Assembly: GCA_027023405.1 (NCBI GenBank)
Contig: JALVVN010000007.1
Coordinates: 82,307 to 146,306 of the forward strand
Source of the DNA: Campylobacterales bacterium
GTDB lineage: Bacteria; Campylobacterota; Campylobacteria; Campylobacterales; QNZT01
Direction of reading: 5' to 3'
DNA length: 64,000 nucleotides
This document shows positions 47,250 through 57,225 of this stretch, piece by piece. The notes below the pieces were generated by a model. The model was not told where the DNA came from, did no database searches, and saw only the letters and a program-made list of their open reading frames with translations. The translations under genes were made by a program, and so were the position numbers. How positions within the stretch are numbered: the first letter of the stretch is position 1; each line of letters starts with the position of its first letter.

Positions 47250-47815
47250 TGCTTATCGAAAAACCACATAAACGCAAAAAGCAAGCCTGGCGTCTTGATC
47301 TTGGACTCATCATACATAAAGTCACGCGCTTGAGAAAGGGGTAGATAGATCACTTCGATCTGTTCATCATCGATCCCACCCCCTTCACTCACCTGCATCG
47401 ATGCATCTACTTCGGCATAAAAAAGTGTCTGGCGTCCACCGGCAAAACCCACAGCAGCGTTATATGCGGTAATGCGTTTAATCACATTGAGCGTAACCTC
47501 ATACCCACACTCTTCTAAAATCTCCTCTTTGGCGATCTGCTCTAAAGACTTCTGCTTATCAACCAATCCGGCACACAGCTCATAAGTAAGCCCATCATTT
47601 TTATACTTCAAATAGATAGCGGGACGAAACTGTTTGACCAAGACAAAGGCATCACGATCACGATGATAGAGGAGTATCGCCACGCTGTCAAAGGTCTCTG
47701 CCACTTCCCAATCTCTAAGCACTCCATTGTGCCGAAATGTCATCAACTGCGGTTTGATATATTGGGGGTTTGTAAGGGGTTCGAGTTTAAGTATCTCTAT
47801 TTTATCAGTAGCCAT
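47237..47815 (-). CDS. NUDIX hydrolase (ADP-ribose/UDP-sugar pyrophosphatase-like)
   Basis: LCAGLVDKQKSLEQIAKEEILEECGYEV Nudix box. Confidence 0.92.
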   Translation of the reverse strand: MATDKIEILKLEPLTNPQYIKPQLMTFRHNGVLRDWEVAETFDSVAILLYHRDRDAFVLVKQFRPAIYLKYKNDGLTYELCAGLVDKQKSLEQIAKEEILEECGYEVTLNVIKRITAYNAAVGFAGGRQTLFYAEVDASMQVSEGGGIDDEQIEVIYLPLSQARDFMYDESKIKTPGLLFAFMWFFDKQCSR

Positions 47816-49170
47816 TTTGCCAATCCTAAAAAACTAAAAAAACCGAGCACATCGGTGACGGTCGTCAAAATCACTGTGCTTCCCACCGCCGGATCGATAT
47901 TGAGTCGTTTCAAGATCAGTGGAATCACAGCACCAAAAAAACCTGCTGCCAACAGATTGATAATCATCGCCAATCCAATCACTACACCCAGCATCGGCTT
48001 GTGAAACCAGAGTGATGCAATCAGCCCCAAAATCAGCGCAAAGAGCAATCCATTAAGCACCGACATCAATATCTCCCGCTTAATCGCCTCTTTGGAGTTA
48101 TTGAGTTCTATGTCCCCTAGTGCCAATTTCCGCACCGTAACGGTGAGTGTCTGCGTACCGGCATTGCCCCCCATCGATGCGACAATCGGCATCAACACCG
48201 CCAATGCGACATAGGCTTGGATCGTATCATCAAAGAGTTGGATCACCGCCGATGCCAATATAGCAGTCAAAAGATTGATAAAGAGCCACCATGCCCTCTT
48301 TTTACCGGCGACGAAAAAATCTTCGTCCTCCTCCGCTTCATCATCGACTCCGGCGAGGTTATAGATCTGCTCTGTCGCACTCTCTTGGATGACATCATAG
48401 ATATCGTCGGAGGTGATTCGCCCTGTCAACTCTCCATGATAATTGACTACCGGTACAACCGCCAAATCGTGTTCTTTGAAGAATTTTGCTACCTCTTTAA
48501 TATCATCATCATCTTTGACATAAAGGCTCTTGTATTGCTCCTCTTTCCCCTCTAAAAATTCTCGATAGGTTTGACTAAAATCGGCAATGATCAAATCCTC
48601 AAAAGGAATCGTAAACATCAAGTTGTTGTAACTGCCGACCACAAAAACATTGTGCGTATCATCCAACTCTTCACTCTCTTTGAGCGCTTTAAGTCTTTGA
48701 ATAGAGGAGGCGATGCTCTCATCCAACTTCGCACTAAAGAGCTCTGTTTGCATATAAGCACCTGCCTGAGACTCATCATAGCGCTTGAGCTTTTTGATCT
48801 CCTCCTGATCCTCTTCATCCATCGAGGAGAGGATTTGATCCGCTTTCTCTTTATCAATATCCTCGATATCTTGGAGTAGATCGGTCGCATCATCACTATC
48901 GAGCTCTTCGATCACCTCGACCAAATCCTGCTTCGGAAGCTCCTCGATGATATCTTTGAGGTGCTTTTCCGGAAGTTCCAGAGCGATATCTCCCAAGCAA
49001 TCATTTGGAATCTTTTGAAGATACTCATGAAACTTCTCCTCATCACTCGCATAGATTTGCTTGAGTGCTTTGGCAATATCTGTCGCTGAACAACTGGAAG
49101 CTTGGGGATCTTCGACATAGGAATCAAGCAGTTCTATTTGCGTACTCAAATCTTTCTCTTTAGACATCAT
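47797..49170 (-). CDS. mgtE: Magnesium transporter MgtE
   Basis: MgtE_N repeats, CBS domains, MPIVASMGGNAGTQTLTVTVR. Confidence 0.96.
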   Translation of the reverse strand: MMSKEKDLSTQIELLDSYVEDPQASSCSATDIAKALKQIYASDEEKFHEYLQKIPNDCLGDIALELPEKHLKDIIEELPKQDLVEVIEELDSDDATDLLQDIEDIDKEKADQILSSMDEEDQEEIKKLKRYDESQAGAYMQTELFSAKLDESIASSIQRLKALKESEELDDTHNVFVVGSYNNLMFTIPFEDLIIADFSQTYREFLEGKEEQYKSLYVKDDDDIKEVAKFFKEHDLAVVPVVNYHGELTGRITSDDIYDVIQESATEQIYNLAGVDDEAEEDEDFFVAGKKRAWWLFINLLTAILASAVIQLFDDTIQAYVALAVLMPIVASMGGNAGTQTLTVTVRKLALGDIELNNSKEAIKREILMSVLNGLLFALILGLIASLWFHKPMLGVVIGLAMIINLLAAGFFGAVIPLILKRLNIDPAVGSTVILTTVTDVLGFFSFLGLAKWLLIK

Positions 49171-50375
49171 ACCCCTCCTTTGTCTGAACTATCAGAGATA
49201 TTACGATCTTCAATCGTCTCGAGCGAAACTTGATCTTTCTCCCTTTTGTTTTGAGATTGTAGCAGATTTTTAATCTTTTGGAGATAGATTTTCACACTTT
49301 GTAAAAAAGCGCGTCGTTTTTCTCCTCTTAAGCCACCTTGAAAAGTGATCTGCAAGGCTGGATTGATCCATCTACCGTTTCGACTCAAGCCAAAATGCAG
49401 ATGCGGTCCCGTACTCATACCTGTATTTCCTGAAAGGGCAATCAATTCACCGGTTTTTACCTGTTTGCCCACATGCGTTTTAAAACGACTCAAATGGGCA
49501 TAAAAAGTTTTATATCCTCCCGGATGGCGAATGATCACTACATTTCCATACCCGCCCTTTTTACCGGCAAAGATCACCTTACCGTTATAGGCCGCTTTGA
49601 TAGGCGTACCGACTGGCGTTGCATAATCGATCCCGTGATGCGCGCGATAGCGATGCAAAATAGGATGCCATCGTTTATTGGTAAAGACAGAAGAAATATG
49701 ATTGTAATGACAAGGTACAATAAAAGAGGATTTTTTTGCGTTTTTACCGTTTTGATCATAATAACGCCCATCCAGTGCCAAAAAGCGATAATAGGGTTTA
49801 CCACGCACTTCTATCATAGCCGCTTCGATAATCGGATCACCAAAGGGTTTACCCAATCGCATCTTCTCATCATAAAGCACCACCAAGTGATCTCCTTTGC
49901 GAATCTTGCGAAAATCGATCACCTTTTTAAAGAGCTGCTCCACCTCAATCGCCACATCAAAATTACCACATCGTTTTGTAATATCTTTGGAGGGAATCCC
50001 CGCAAACGCCATTACCAAATGTTTGCGAATTGTTTTGTAAATGATGGGAATCACCTCAAATTGATACTTACCGCTCAAATCTCGTGAAATATGAAGTTGT
50101 AACTCTTCAGAAAGTGGCAAAAGTACCTGTAAAACCTGTCCATTTTCATCTCGGACGATATAGTAAGTTGTCGCCATACGAATATCCATCAAGAGCTTCT
50201 CATCTTCAGGATCAAGCTTGTAGTAGAGTTTGAGTGGCATCTTGTTTTGATGTAAAAAGGAGAGAAAAGTCTCCCCTGCTCTCCACACCTGCTCCTGTAC
50301 AATGTGCCCTTTGAGTGTATACGCCTGTAAAAGATAAGGAGTGAGTAAAATTATCCATAGTAACTGTCGAATCAC
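49167..50375 (-). CDS. M23-family peptidoglycan peptidase
   Basis: AHHGIDYATPVGTPIKAAYNGKV...TGMSTGPHLHFGLSRNG. Confidence 0.95.
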   Translation of the reverse strand: MIRQLLWIILLTPYLLQAYTLKGHIVQEQVWRAGETFLSFLHQNKMPLKLYYKLDPEDEKLLMDIRMATTYYIVRDENGQVLQVLLPLSEELQLHISRDLSGKYQFEVIPIIYKTIRKHLVMAFAGIPSKDITKRCGNFDVAIEVEQLFKKVIDFRKIRKGDHLVVLYDEKMRLGKPFGDPIIEAAMIEVRGKPYYRFLALDGRYYDQNGKNAKKSSFIVPCHYNHISSVFTNKRWHPILHRYRAHHGIDYATPVGTPIKAAYNGKVIFAGKKGGYGNVVIIRHPGGYKTFYAHLSRFKTHVGKQVKTGELIALSGNTGMSTGPHLHFGLSRNGRWINPALQITFQGGLRGEKRRAFLQSVKIYLQKIKNLLQSQNKREKDQVSLETIEDRNISDSSDKGGV

Positions 50376-50392
50376 GCGTCGCTTCCCTTATA

Positions 50393-50423
50393 AGGGCACA
50401 TCTAAAAACCCTAGATGTGCCCT
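50393..50423. repeat. Perfect 12-bp inverted repeat AGGGCACATCTA-N7-TAGATGTGCCCT
   Basis: Intergenic, between divergent 50375(-) and 50504(+). Confidence 0.8.
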
Positions 50424-50503
50424 AAAATCAATCGCCAAAGTATACTAAAAGTAAATAAAGATTGTTGTATAATCACTCTAAAAACATCAAAGGTAATACT
50501 AAA

Positions 50504-51217
50504 ATGTTCAAAAAGATACTGATACTCTTTACAATCGCAGTGCACGCACTTTATGCAGGCTCTGCCATTACGACCCATATAGAAAAGTTCAATAAAGGTT
50601 ACGCCGTTGTCACTGCCCCCAAAGCACTTCCTATAGGCGTCAGTGGCATTGTTCTACGCAATTTTGACAATACCCACGAGGCAATCATCGCCAATGCCCT
50701 TGTCGTACAGGCAGCCGGTTCACATCTCGCACTCAAACTCACGCCCTACCGTGATCTCCAACAAGATGTGCTACCCACTTACAATATCGCACCCAAAGTC
50801 GGTGATCGTGTCGTTCTGCAACATCACTACTCCCGTATTCTTCCAATCGTACCAGATAAGGCAAGTTTCGATGCACTCGTTTCCCGATACCCCAATCTTA
50901 CTTGGGTACACCCTGACCTCTATGCATCGGCACTAGAGAGCTCCTTTCATTCTAAACCCAATCGTGAAAATCTCCAAGCAGAGTGCAGAGACGACAGTAT
51001 CGGACTGCTTCTGTTTCAAATCAATGATAAAGATTACTTTGTCGATTGTAAAAGCTTTCATGTGATCGATACGCAACCTGCAACACCCGCCACCACCTTT
51101 CTCACCCCGTTTTACAATCGTCTAGGCAAGATTAAGGGGCGTTTTATGGGGCTCTTTGGAGGCGGTACGATCACAGATTTCAATCGCTACTATTCACAAC
51201 TGCTCTTTCAAAAGTAG
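50504..51217 (+). CDS. PgbA N-terminal-like (plasminogen-binding-domain family) secreted protein
   Basis: Signal peptide; SAITTHIEKFNKGYAVVTAPKALPIGVSGIVLRNFDN. Confidence 0.65.
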   Translation: MFKKILILFTIAVHALYAGSAITTHIEKFNKGYAVVTAPKALPIGVSGIVLRNFDNTHEAIIANALVVQAAGSHLALKLTPYRDLQQDVLPTYNIAPKVGDRVVLQHHYSRILPIVPDKASFDALVSRYPNLTWVHPDLYASALESSFHSKPNRENLQAECRDDSIGLLLFQINDKDYFVDCKSFHVIDTQPATPATTFLTPFYNRLGKIKGRFMGLFGGGTITDFNRYYSQLLFQK

Positions 51218-51223
51218 GCTAAG

Positions 51224-52606
51224 ATGTTAGAAAAAAGAGATAAAAAAGCGTTTGAACAAATTGTCGGTGCTGAGAATATCTACGATGATAAAGCACACAT
51301 GCTCGCCTATGCCTACGATGCAACCAGAGAACACTATGAACCCGATGCGGTGATCTTCCCTAGAAACGAAGCCGATGTGAGTGCTATTTTGAGTTACTGC
51401 AACACACACGGCATCGTCATCACGCCTCGCGGTGCGGGTAGTGGATTTACCGGTGGGGCACTCCCCAAAAACGGCGGTATCATCTTGGCGTTTGAGAAAC
51501 ATATGAACAAAATTCTCGAAATCGATCTTGAAAATATGCTTGCCGTCGTACAACCCGCTGTGGTCAATATGGATCTTCAAAAGGCGGTCGAAGCCAAAGG
51601 GCTCTTCTATCCGCCCGATCCCGCCAGTGAACAGTATTCGACGATCGGCGGAAATGTCAGTGAAAATGCGGGCGGTATGCGCGCGGCGAAATACGGCATC
51701 ACCAAGGATTTTGTCATGGCACTCCGCGCGGTTAGAGCCAACGGCGATATCATCCGTGCGGGTAAGCGCACCATCAAGGATGTGGCAGGTTACAATATTG
51801 CCGGTATTTTGACGGCGAGTGAGGGGACATTGGCGGTCATCACCGAAATCACGCTCAAACTCCTCCCTAAACCCAAATTTGCCGCCTCCTATATGGCGAT
51901 CTTTCCCAATGTCGAAGCGGCGATGAATGCGGTCTTTAAGTCACTCGCAAGCGGTGCCAATCCTGTTGCGATGGAGTTTTTGGATGCGCTCTCGGTGAGA
52001 GCTATCAAAGAGAAACTCGGTGTAGAGCTCCCTGAAGATGCAGGTGCGCTCCTCATCGGCGATGTGGACGGCAATGTCAAGGAGGAGATCGATTTTCAAC
52101 TCCAAACACTCCAAGACTCTTTTGCGCAAAACGGTTGTAGCGCCTTTGAAGTCGCGACCCAAAGCGACGATCGAGCAAAGATTTGGTACGCGCGACGCAA
52201 TGTCTCGCAATGTGTCACCATCTACGGCTCAAAAAAGCTCAATGAAGATATCTCTGTCCCTCGAAGCAAACTCCCCCAAGCACTCAACGAAATTTATAAA
52301 ATAGGCGCAAAGTACGGCTTTAGCGTCCCCTGTTTCGGTCATGCGGGTGACGGTAATATCCATGTCAATGTGATGGTGGACGGCTCCAAAGAGGAGGAGC
52401 TACATAAGGGGCACCAAGCGATCGAAGAGATCTTCCAGCTCGTCGTCGATATGGGCGGAACACTGAGTGGTGAACACGGGATCGGGCTCTCCAAAGCCCC
52501 CTTTATGGATATCGCCTTCACCCCGCAAGAGCGAAAACTCTTTGAGGATATCAAACGGGCTTTTGATCCTAACAATATCCTCAATCCCGGCAAGATGGGG
52601 CTCTAG
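51224..52606 (+). CDS. glcD: FAD-linked oxidase, GlcD-like
   Basis: ITPRGAGSGFTGGALPKNGGIIL; GHAGDGNIHVNVM; GTLSGEHGIGLSKAP. Confidence 0.93.
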   Translation: MLEKRDKKAFEQIVGAENIYDDKAHMLAYAYDATREHYEPDAVIFPRNEADVSAILSYCNTHGIVITPRGAGSGFTGGALPKNGGIILAFEKHMNKILEIDLENMLAVVQPAVVNMDLQKAVEAKGLFYPPDPASEQYSTIGGNVSENAGGMRAAKYGITKDFVMALRAVRANGDIIRAGKRTIKDVAGYNIAGILTASEGTLAVITEITLKLLPKPKFAASYMAIFPNVEAAMNAVFKSLASGANPVAMEFLDALSVRAIKEKLGVELPEDAGALLIGDVDGNVKEEIDFQLQTLQDSFAQNGCSAFEVATQSDDRAKIWYARRNVSQCVTIYGSKKLNEDISVPRSKLPQALNEIYKIGAKYGFSVPCFGHAGDGNIHVNVMVDGSKEEELHKGHQAIEEIFQLVVDMGGTLSGEHGIGLSKAPFMDIAFTPQERKLFEDIKRAFDPNNILNPGKMGL

Positions 52607-52609
52607 CCC

Positions 52610-53398
52610 TTGCGATCACGATTAAAAAGTCTTAAGCGCTTTTTTCTCGATCACGATCTGCTCCACTACGCCTCTAGTCTCAGTTTTCATACCATTCTCG
52701 CGCTGATCCCGATTCTACTCATCTCGCTCTTTATCTTCTCACAACTCCCCCTCTTCAATGAGAGTATCACATCGATCAAATCCTTCATCTTCTCCTCCAT
52801 TATGCCGGTACACGCGGAGAAGTTTAGTCGTTATCTCGATACCTTTATGGCAAACACCAAAGAGTTGGGACTGTTGGGTGTGGCTTTTGTCCTCTATGTC
52901 TCCATTATGTTTTTTGATGATTATGAGTATGTGGTCAATAAAATCTTTCACAAAGCACCACGAAAATTTTTCCACTCAATCTCCATTTATCTAACAATCA
53001 CACTCCTTGTCCCTATCGGTCTTGCGATCAGCCTCTTTCTCTCATTTAAAGCAAACCTTCTTCTTCATAGTTACGCCTATACCAAAGATATCAATATCCT
53101 TACACTCAGCTCCTACCTCATCGCGTGGCTTCTCTTTTTCATGCTTTATAAAATCTCCGCCAACACGACCATCCACACCAAAAGTGCCCTCACCGCCTCT
53201 CTCGTCGCTTCCGCCGTCTGGTTCGCTTCCAAAGGGCTCTTCTTCTACTATGTCACCTACAACAAAACTTACAGCACCATCTACGGCTCTTTCTCGATCG
53301 TGATGTTTTTTGTGATCTGGATCTACCTCTCGTGGATCATCTTCCTCTACGGTATCAAACTCTGCGCACTTTTAGAGCGAAAACGACAAAAGCAGTAG
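52610..53398 (+). CDS. YihY/virulence factor BrkB-family membrane protein
   Basis: LHYASSLSFHTILALIPILL; TTG start. Confidence 0.88.
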   Translation: MRSRLKSLKRFFLDHDLLHYASSLSFHTILALIPILLISLFIFSQLPLFNESITSIKSFIFSSIMPVHAEKFSRYLDTFMANTKELGLLGVAFVLYVSIMFFDDYEYVVNKIFHKAPRKFFHSISIYLTITLLVPIGLAISLFLSFKANLLLHSYAYTKDINILTLSSYLIAWLLFFMLYKISANTTIHTKSALTASLVASAVWFASKGLFFYYVTYNKTYSTIYGSFSIVMFFVIWIYLSWIIFLYGIKLCALLERKRQKQ

Positions 53399-54652
53399 TC
53401 GCACCCAAAACCCCAACCCCGTCAGGATCAGCATCCCAAATGCCCAGCGCCAAAAGATCGAAGCAATCATTAGCGCGACATAGATCGCCAAAAACCACAA
53501 CGGCGTGTGATACTCGAAGGTCGGCATCTCAACTGCGAGTAACTTCAGCATCACACCATCGAGCAAATCGCCCATGCCCAGCAGGTGCAACACCCACACC
53601 AGCGGGTAGAAGATCGCAAACAACAGTGAGAGGATCGGTGAGAGAAGTTGAGAGACACTAAATCGCGCAAAGATAAAGTGAACGATCGGATGCATCATTA
53701 CATAGACCCAAAAGTTGATCCCCAATGCAATCTGCCACTTTTTCAACCCATCAAAATAGTGCAAAAATAGATAGATAAAGAAGATCCCACTCACCGAAAA
53801 CCAAAATGCCACACTCCAAAAGAGTGAGATATCCATCGCAATCAAAAAGAGTACACTCACCGCCAAGACCTCAAAACTGACGATTTTGAAGTGACGCGTA
53901 TAGAGGAAAAATCCAAAGATCAGCATCGTCAGTGATCGCACGATCGAAGGGGTCATCCCGATCAAGATCGCGTATCCGCTCAAGGCGAGCATGATCGTCA
54001 CACCCAGATCAAAGGTCCGGTTTCGGTAGGGAAAGTAGCGATCTTGAAAAAAGTGATAGATCGGTGTGAGTATCAACAGTAAAAGACCATACAAAAAGCC
54101 CAAATGATACCCTGATATGGCGATGAGGTGGCTAATTCCAAGCCCTGCAATGTGCTCCCGTAAATCTTTAGAAATAGGCTTTGCCAAAAAGAGCGCACCG
54201 TAGAGTTCACGCATCCACCTGTTCGTGTGCTGTTTGGCGATCCACTCCTTAATCTGCGATGAGATCGAGGGGCGCTCGGGAAGCAAAAAGAGATCAAACG
54301 ACGGCGCGAAAAACCCGCGCATATAGTCCCAAAAGGTGATCTTGGAGGTGATGATCCCAATCTCCATCCGTCTTCCGCGCAAATCTCTCAAATCCTCAAA
54401 GCGCGTCGTCACAAAGCGATACCCCTCATCACTCTTGAGGCGCAATACAAAATAGGGTTTGCCCCGTTTGCTCGTTTTGGGGTATTGATTGAGTACCGTG
54501 ACGATGGTGTGGTGAAATTTTGAAGCGGTCAATTCCCGATAGGATCGATAGGAGAGGTAGAGTTGAAAGAGCGCTAAACTGACAAAGATGCTCACAAAGC
54601 TCATCCACTCTCGACGAGACTCAAAGAGCTTGAGCCGTTCGACCTTATTCAT
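53372..54652 (-). CDS. ComEC/Rec2-family competence protein
   Basis: AGLGISHLIAISGYHLGFLYG; RSLTMLIFGF. Confidence 0.9.
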   Translation of the reverse strand: MNKVERLKLFESRREWMSFVSIFVSLALFQLYLSYRSYRELTASKFHHTIVTVLNQYPKTSKRGKPYFVLRLKSDEGYRFVTTRFEDLRDLRGRRMEIGIITSKITFWDYMRGFFAPSFDLFLLPERPSISSQIKEWIAKQHTNRWMRELYGALFLAKPISKDLREHIAGLGISHLIAISGYHLGFLYGLLLLILTPIYHFFQDRYFPYRNRTFDLGVTIMLALSGYAILIGMTPSIVRSLTMLIFGFFLYTRHFKIVSFEVLAVSVLFLIAMDISLFWSVAFWFSVSGIFFIYLFLHYFDGLKKWQIALGINFWVYVMMHPIVHFIFARFSVSQLLSPILSLLFAIFYPLVWVLHLLGMGDLLDGVMLKLLAVEMPTFEYHTPLWFLAIYVALMIASIFWRWAFGMLILTGLGFWVRLLLLSFSL

Positions 54653-54655
54653 CTG

Positions 54656-56086
54656 TTAAATGTCGGGAATATCGATCGTCGAGTGACTTGCATCGTAGTC
54701 AGCACTCTCATAGACGATCTCCATGCCTCCTTTTCTACTCTCTACAAACCGGGTAAAATCCTTTTGGAAGATGAGATCAGCTTTACCGATAGGACCGTTT
54801 CTGTTTTTGCCGATAATGATCTCCGCATCCTCCTCTTTGCGCTCTTTAAATTCACTCTTGTACTCGACACCCTCTGCTTTGGCACGCTTCTCTTTCTCCG
54901 CCTCTTCACGCATTCGATAGACATCGTCACGATAGACAAAGAGGATCATATCGGCATCCTGCTCGATCGACCCCGACTCCCGAATATCACTCAACATCGG
55001 TCGCTTATCATTTCGACTCTCAAGCCCACGATTGAGCTGTGAGAGCGCGATGATGGGTATCTCCAACTCTCTTGCAAGCAGCTTCAATCCTCTGGATATC
55101 TCACTCACCTCAAGGTGCCGATCTTTAGAACTGCTACCATTCATAAGCTGAAGATAGTCGATCACACAAAGCGAGATCTCTTGGTGTTGCGACTTGAGTT
55201 TGCGCAGTTTGGAACGGAGTTGATGGATATTAAGCATACCGTCATCATCGACAAAGAGCTTCTGTTTTGCCATCTCATCACTCGCACTCGTCAATCGGCT
55301 CCACTGATCATCATCGAGATCACCTACGCGAAGCTTTTGAAGCGGGATGGAAGTCTTGGCACTTAGCATCCGTAGCATCAGCTGCTCCGCCGGCATCTCC
55401 AGCGAAAAGATCGCCACACCCAAGCCGTCATCCAAAATATTTTGCGCGAGATTGAGTGTAAATGCGGTCTTTCCCATCGCCGGTCGCGCCGCAATGATAA
55501 TGAGATCACCTTTTCCAAATCCCGCCGTCAAGTCATTGATCTGCCCAAAGCCGGTATCGACTCCGACCACCCCTTTGTTGCCCCGTTTTTTGAGCTCATG
55601 AATATAAGCGATGGTCGATTCGACCATTTCGGGGGAGTCTCGAAACTCTTTGGTATCATTATCCATCGAAATTTCATAGAGCTTCTTCTGTACCAGATCC
55701 AGTACATCCTCACTCGGCAAATCCTGCTCGATCGCCACACTCTTGATCTCGCTTGTGAGGGTTATGAGCTCCCGCTTGATCGAGCGCTCCTTGATCTCTT
55801 TGAGGTAGGCTTGAGTGTTTGTGATAGGATTGGTGACGAGGACTTCTGAAAAGCTCTCTTCGTTGTAGCGCTCCTGACGCACCAACTCCTGCTTCAAAAA
55901 CTCCTCATCAATCGGACTTCCCTCCTGCTCTAGCTTGATCATCGCTTCAAAGATCGCTTGATGATCGGGCAGATAGAAATCAGAGGGTTTTAACACTGCC
56001 ACAATATCCTCAAAGATAGAGGGTTCAAAGATGATCGAGCTTAAAACGGCGCGTTCGATATTGATATTGTGTAGGGCGTTACTCAT
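54656..56086 (-). CDS. dnaB: Replicative DNA helicase DnaB
   Basis: IIAARPAMGKTAFTLNLA; SLEMPAEQLMLRML; DIRESGSIEQDADMILFVYRD. Confidence 0.97.
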   Translation of the reverse strand: MSNALHNINIERAVLSSIIFEPSIFEDIVAVLKPSDFYLPDHQAIFEAMIKLEQEGSPIDEEFLKQELVRQERYNEESFSEVLVTNPITNTQAYLKEIKERSIKRELITLTSEIKSVAIEQDLPSEDVLDLVQKKLYEISMDNDTKEFRDSPEMVESTIAYIHELKKRGNKGVVGVDTGFGQINDLTAGFGKGDLIIIAARPAMGKTAFTLNLAQNILDDGLGVAIFSLEMPAEQLMLRMLSAKTSIPLQKLRVGDLDDDQWSRLTSASDEMAKQKLFVDDDGMLNIHQLRSKLRKLKSQHQEISLCVIDYLQLMNGSSSKDRHLEVSEISRGLKLLARELEIPIIALSQLNRGLESRNDKRPMLSDIRESGSIEQDADMILFVYRDDVYRMREEAEKEKRAKAEGVEYKSEFKERKEEDAEIIIGKNRNGPIGKADLIFQKDFTRFVESRKGGMEIVYESADYDASHSTIDIPDI

Positions 56087-57151
56087 CTAACTATCACTCT
56101 CTTTCGCCGCCGCTTCAACCTCTTGTAAAAAGCGCTCCACAAGATTTTTCTCATCCAGCTTTGCCACCACTTCACCCTTTCGCATGATCAGACCGCTCCC
56201 TTTGCCGTAGGCGATCGCCACATCCGCCCCCTTTGCCTCTCCGATGGCATTGACGACGCACCCCATTACTGAGACATTGAGTGGCGCTTTGATGTGCTTT
56301 GTCGCCTCCTCCACCTCTGCCACCGCCTTGACAAGATCGGCTTCGATGCGTCCGCAGGTCGGGCAGGAGATGATATTGAGCCCCTCTTGACTCGCCCCCG
56401 CATCTTTAAGGATCGCGCGCCCTACTTCGATCTCCTTCTCCAACTCACCGGTGATCGACACCCGCATTGTATCGCCGATCCCCTCTAGCAGAAGTGTACC
56501 GAGTCCGATACTCGACTTGATCGTCGCGTGAAAGAGCGTCCCCGCTTCGGTCACACCCAGATGAAAAGGATACTCTACAAGCGGACGAAGCGTACGATAC
56601 GCCTCAACCGTTCGCTGTACATCACTCGCCTTGAGAGAGATTTTGATATCGGTAAAGTCGAGATCTTCGAGATATTTGATATTGTAAAGCGCCGATTCGA
56701 CCATCCCTTTGGCACTCTGTCCATACTTTTTTTCAAACTGATCTTCGAGCGAACCGCAATTGACCCCGATCCGCACGGGAAGATTTCGCTCTTTACACGC
56801 TTTGACGATCTCTTTGATACGGCTCTTTTCTCCAATATTTCCGGGATTAAACCGGATACAATCGACCCACTTCGCCGCCTCTAGTGCCAAGCGATAGTTG
56901 AAGTGAATATCCGCAACAATCGGAAGCGAACTCTGCTCCTTGATCGCCTTGAGCGCCAAGGCATCCTCCATCTCCGGCACTGCCACACGGACGATATCTG
57001 CACCGGCAAAATGGAGCCGTTTGATCTGCTCAAGCGTCGCCTCTACATCACGGGTTTTGGTAAAGGTCATCGACTGTACTGAGATCGGCGCATCACCGCC
57101 GACAGCGACATCGCCTACAAAAATCTGTTTGGTTGGGTATCGTTTTATCAT
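56087..57151 (-). CDS. ispG: 4-hydroxy-3-methylbut-2-enyl diphosphate synthase IspG
   Basis: [51 protein letters not shown]. Confidence 0.97.
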   Translation of the reverse strand: MIKRYPTKQIFVGDVAVGGDAPISVQSMTFTKTRDVEATLEQIKRLHFAGADIVRVAVPEMEDALALKAIKEQSSLPIVADIHFNYRLALEAAKWVDCIRFNPGNIGEKSRIKEIVKACKERNLPVRIGVNCGSLEDQFEKKYGQSAKGMVESALYNIKYLEDLDFTDIKISLKASDVQRTVEAYRTLRPLVEYPFHLGVTEAGTLFHATIKSSIGLGTLLLEGIGDTMRVSITGELEKEIEVGRAILKDAGASQEGLNIISCPTCGRIEADLVKAVAEVEEATKHIKAPLNVSVMGCVVNAIGEAKGADVAIAYGKGSGLIMRKGEVVAKLDEKNLVERFLQEVEAAAKESDS

Positions 57152-57225
57152 AGTGGGATTATAGCTAGATTAGATAAAAAAGAGTTCTGAAGCACTAGAG
57201 GTGCCCTAGAATATTTTACGGGAAA

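Noticed and set aside
49473-50087. 204-aa plus-strand ORF
   Set aside because: Antisense to the M23 peptidase gene; no motif or ribosome-binding site support.
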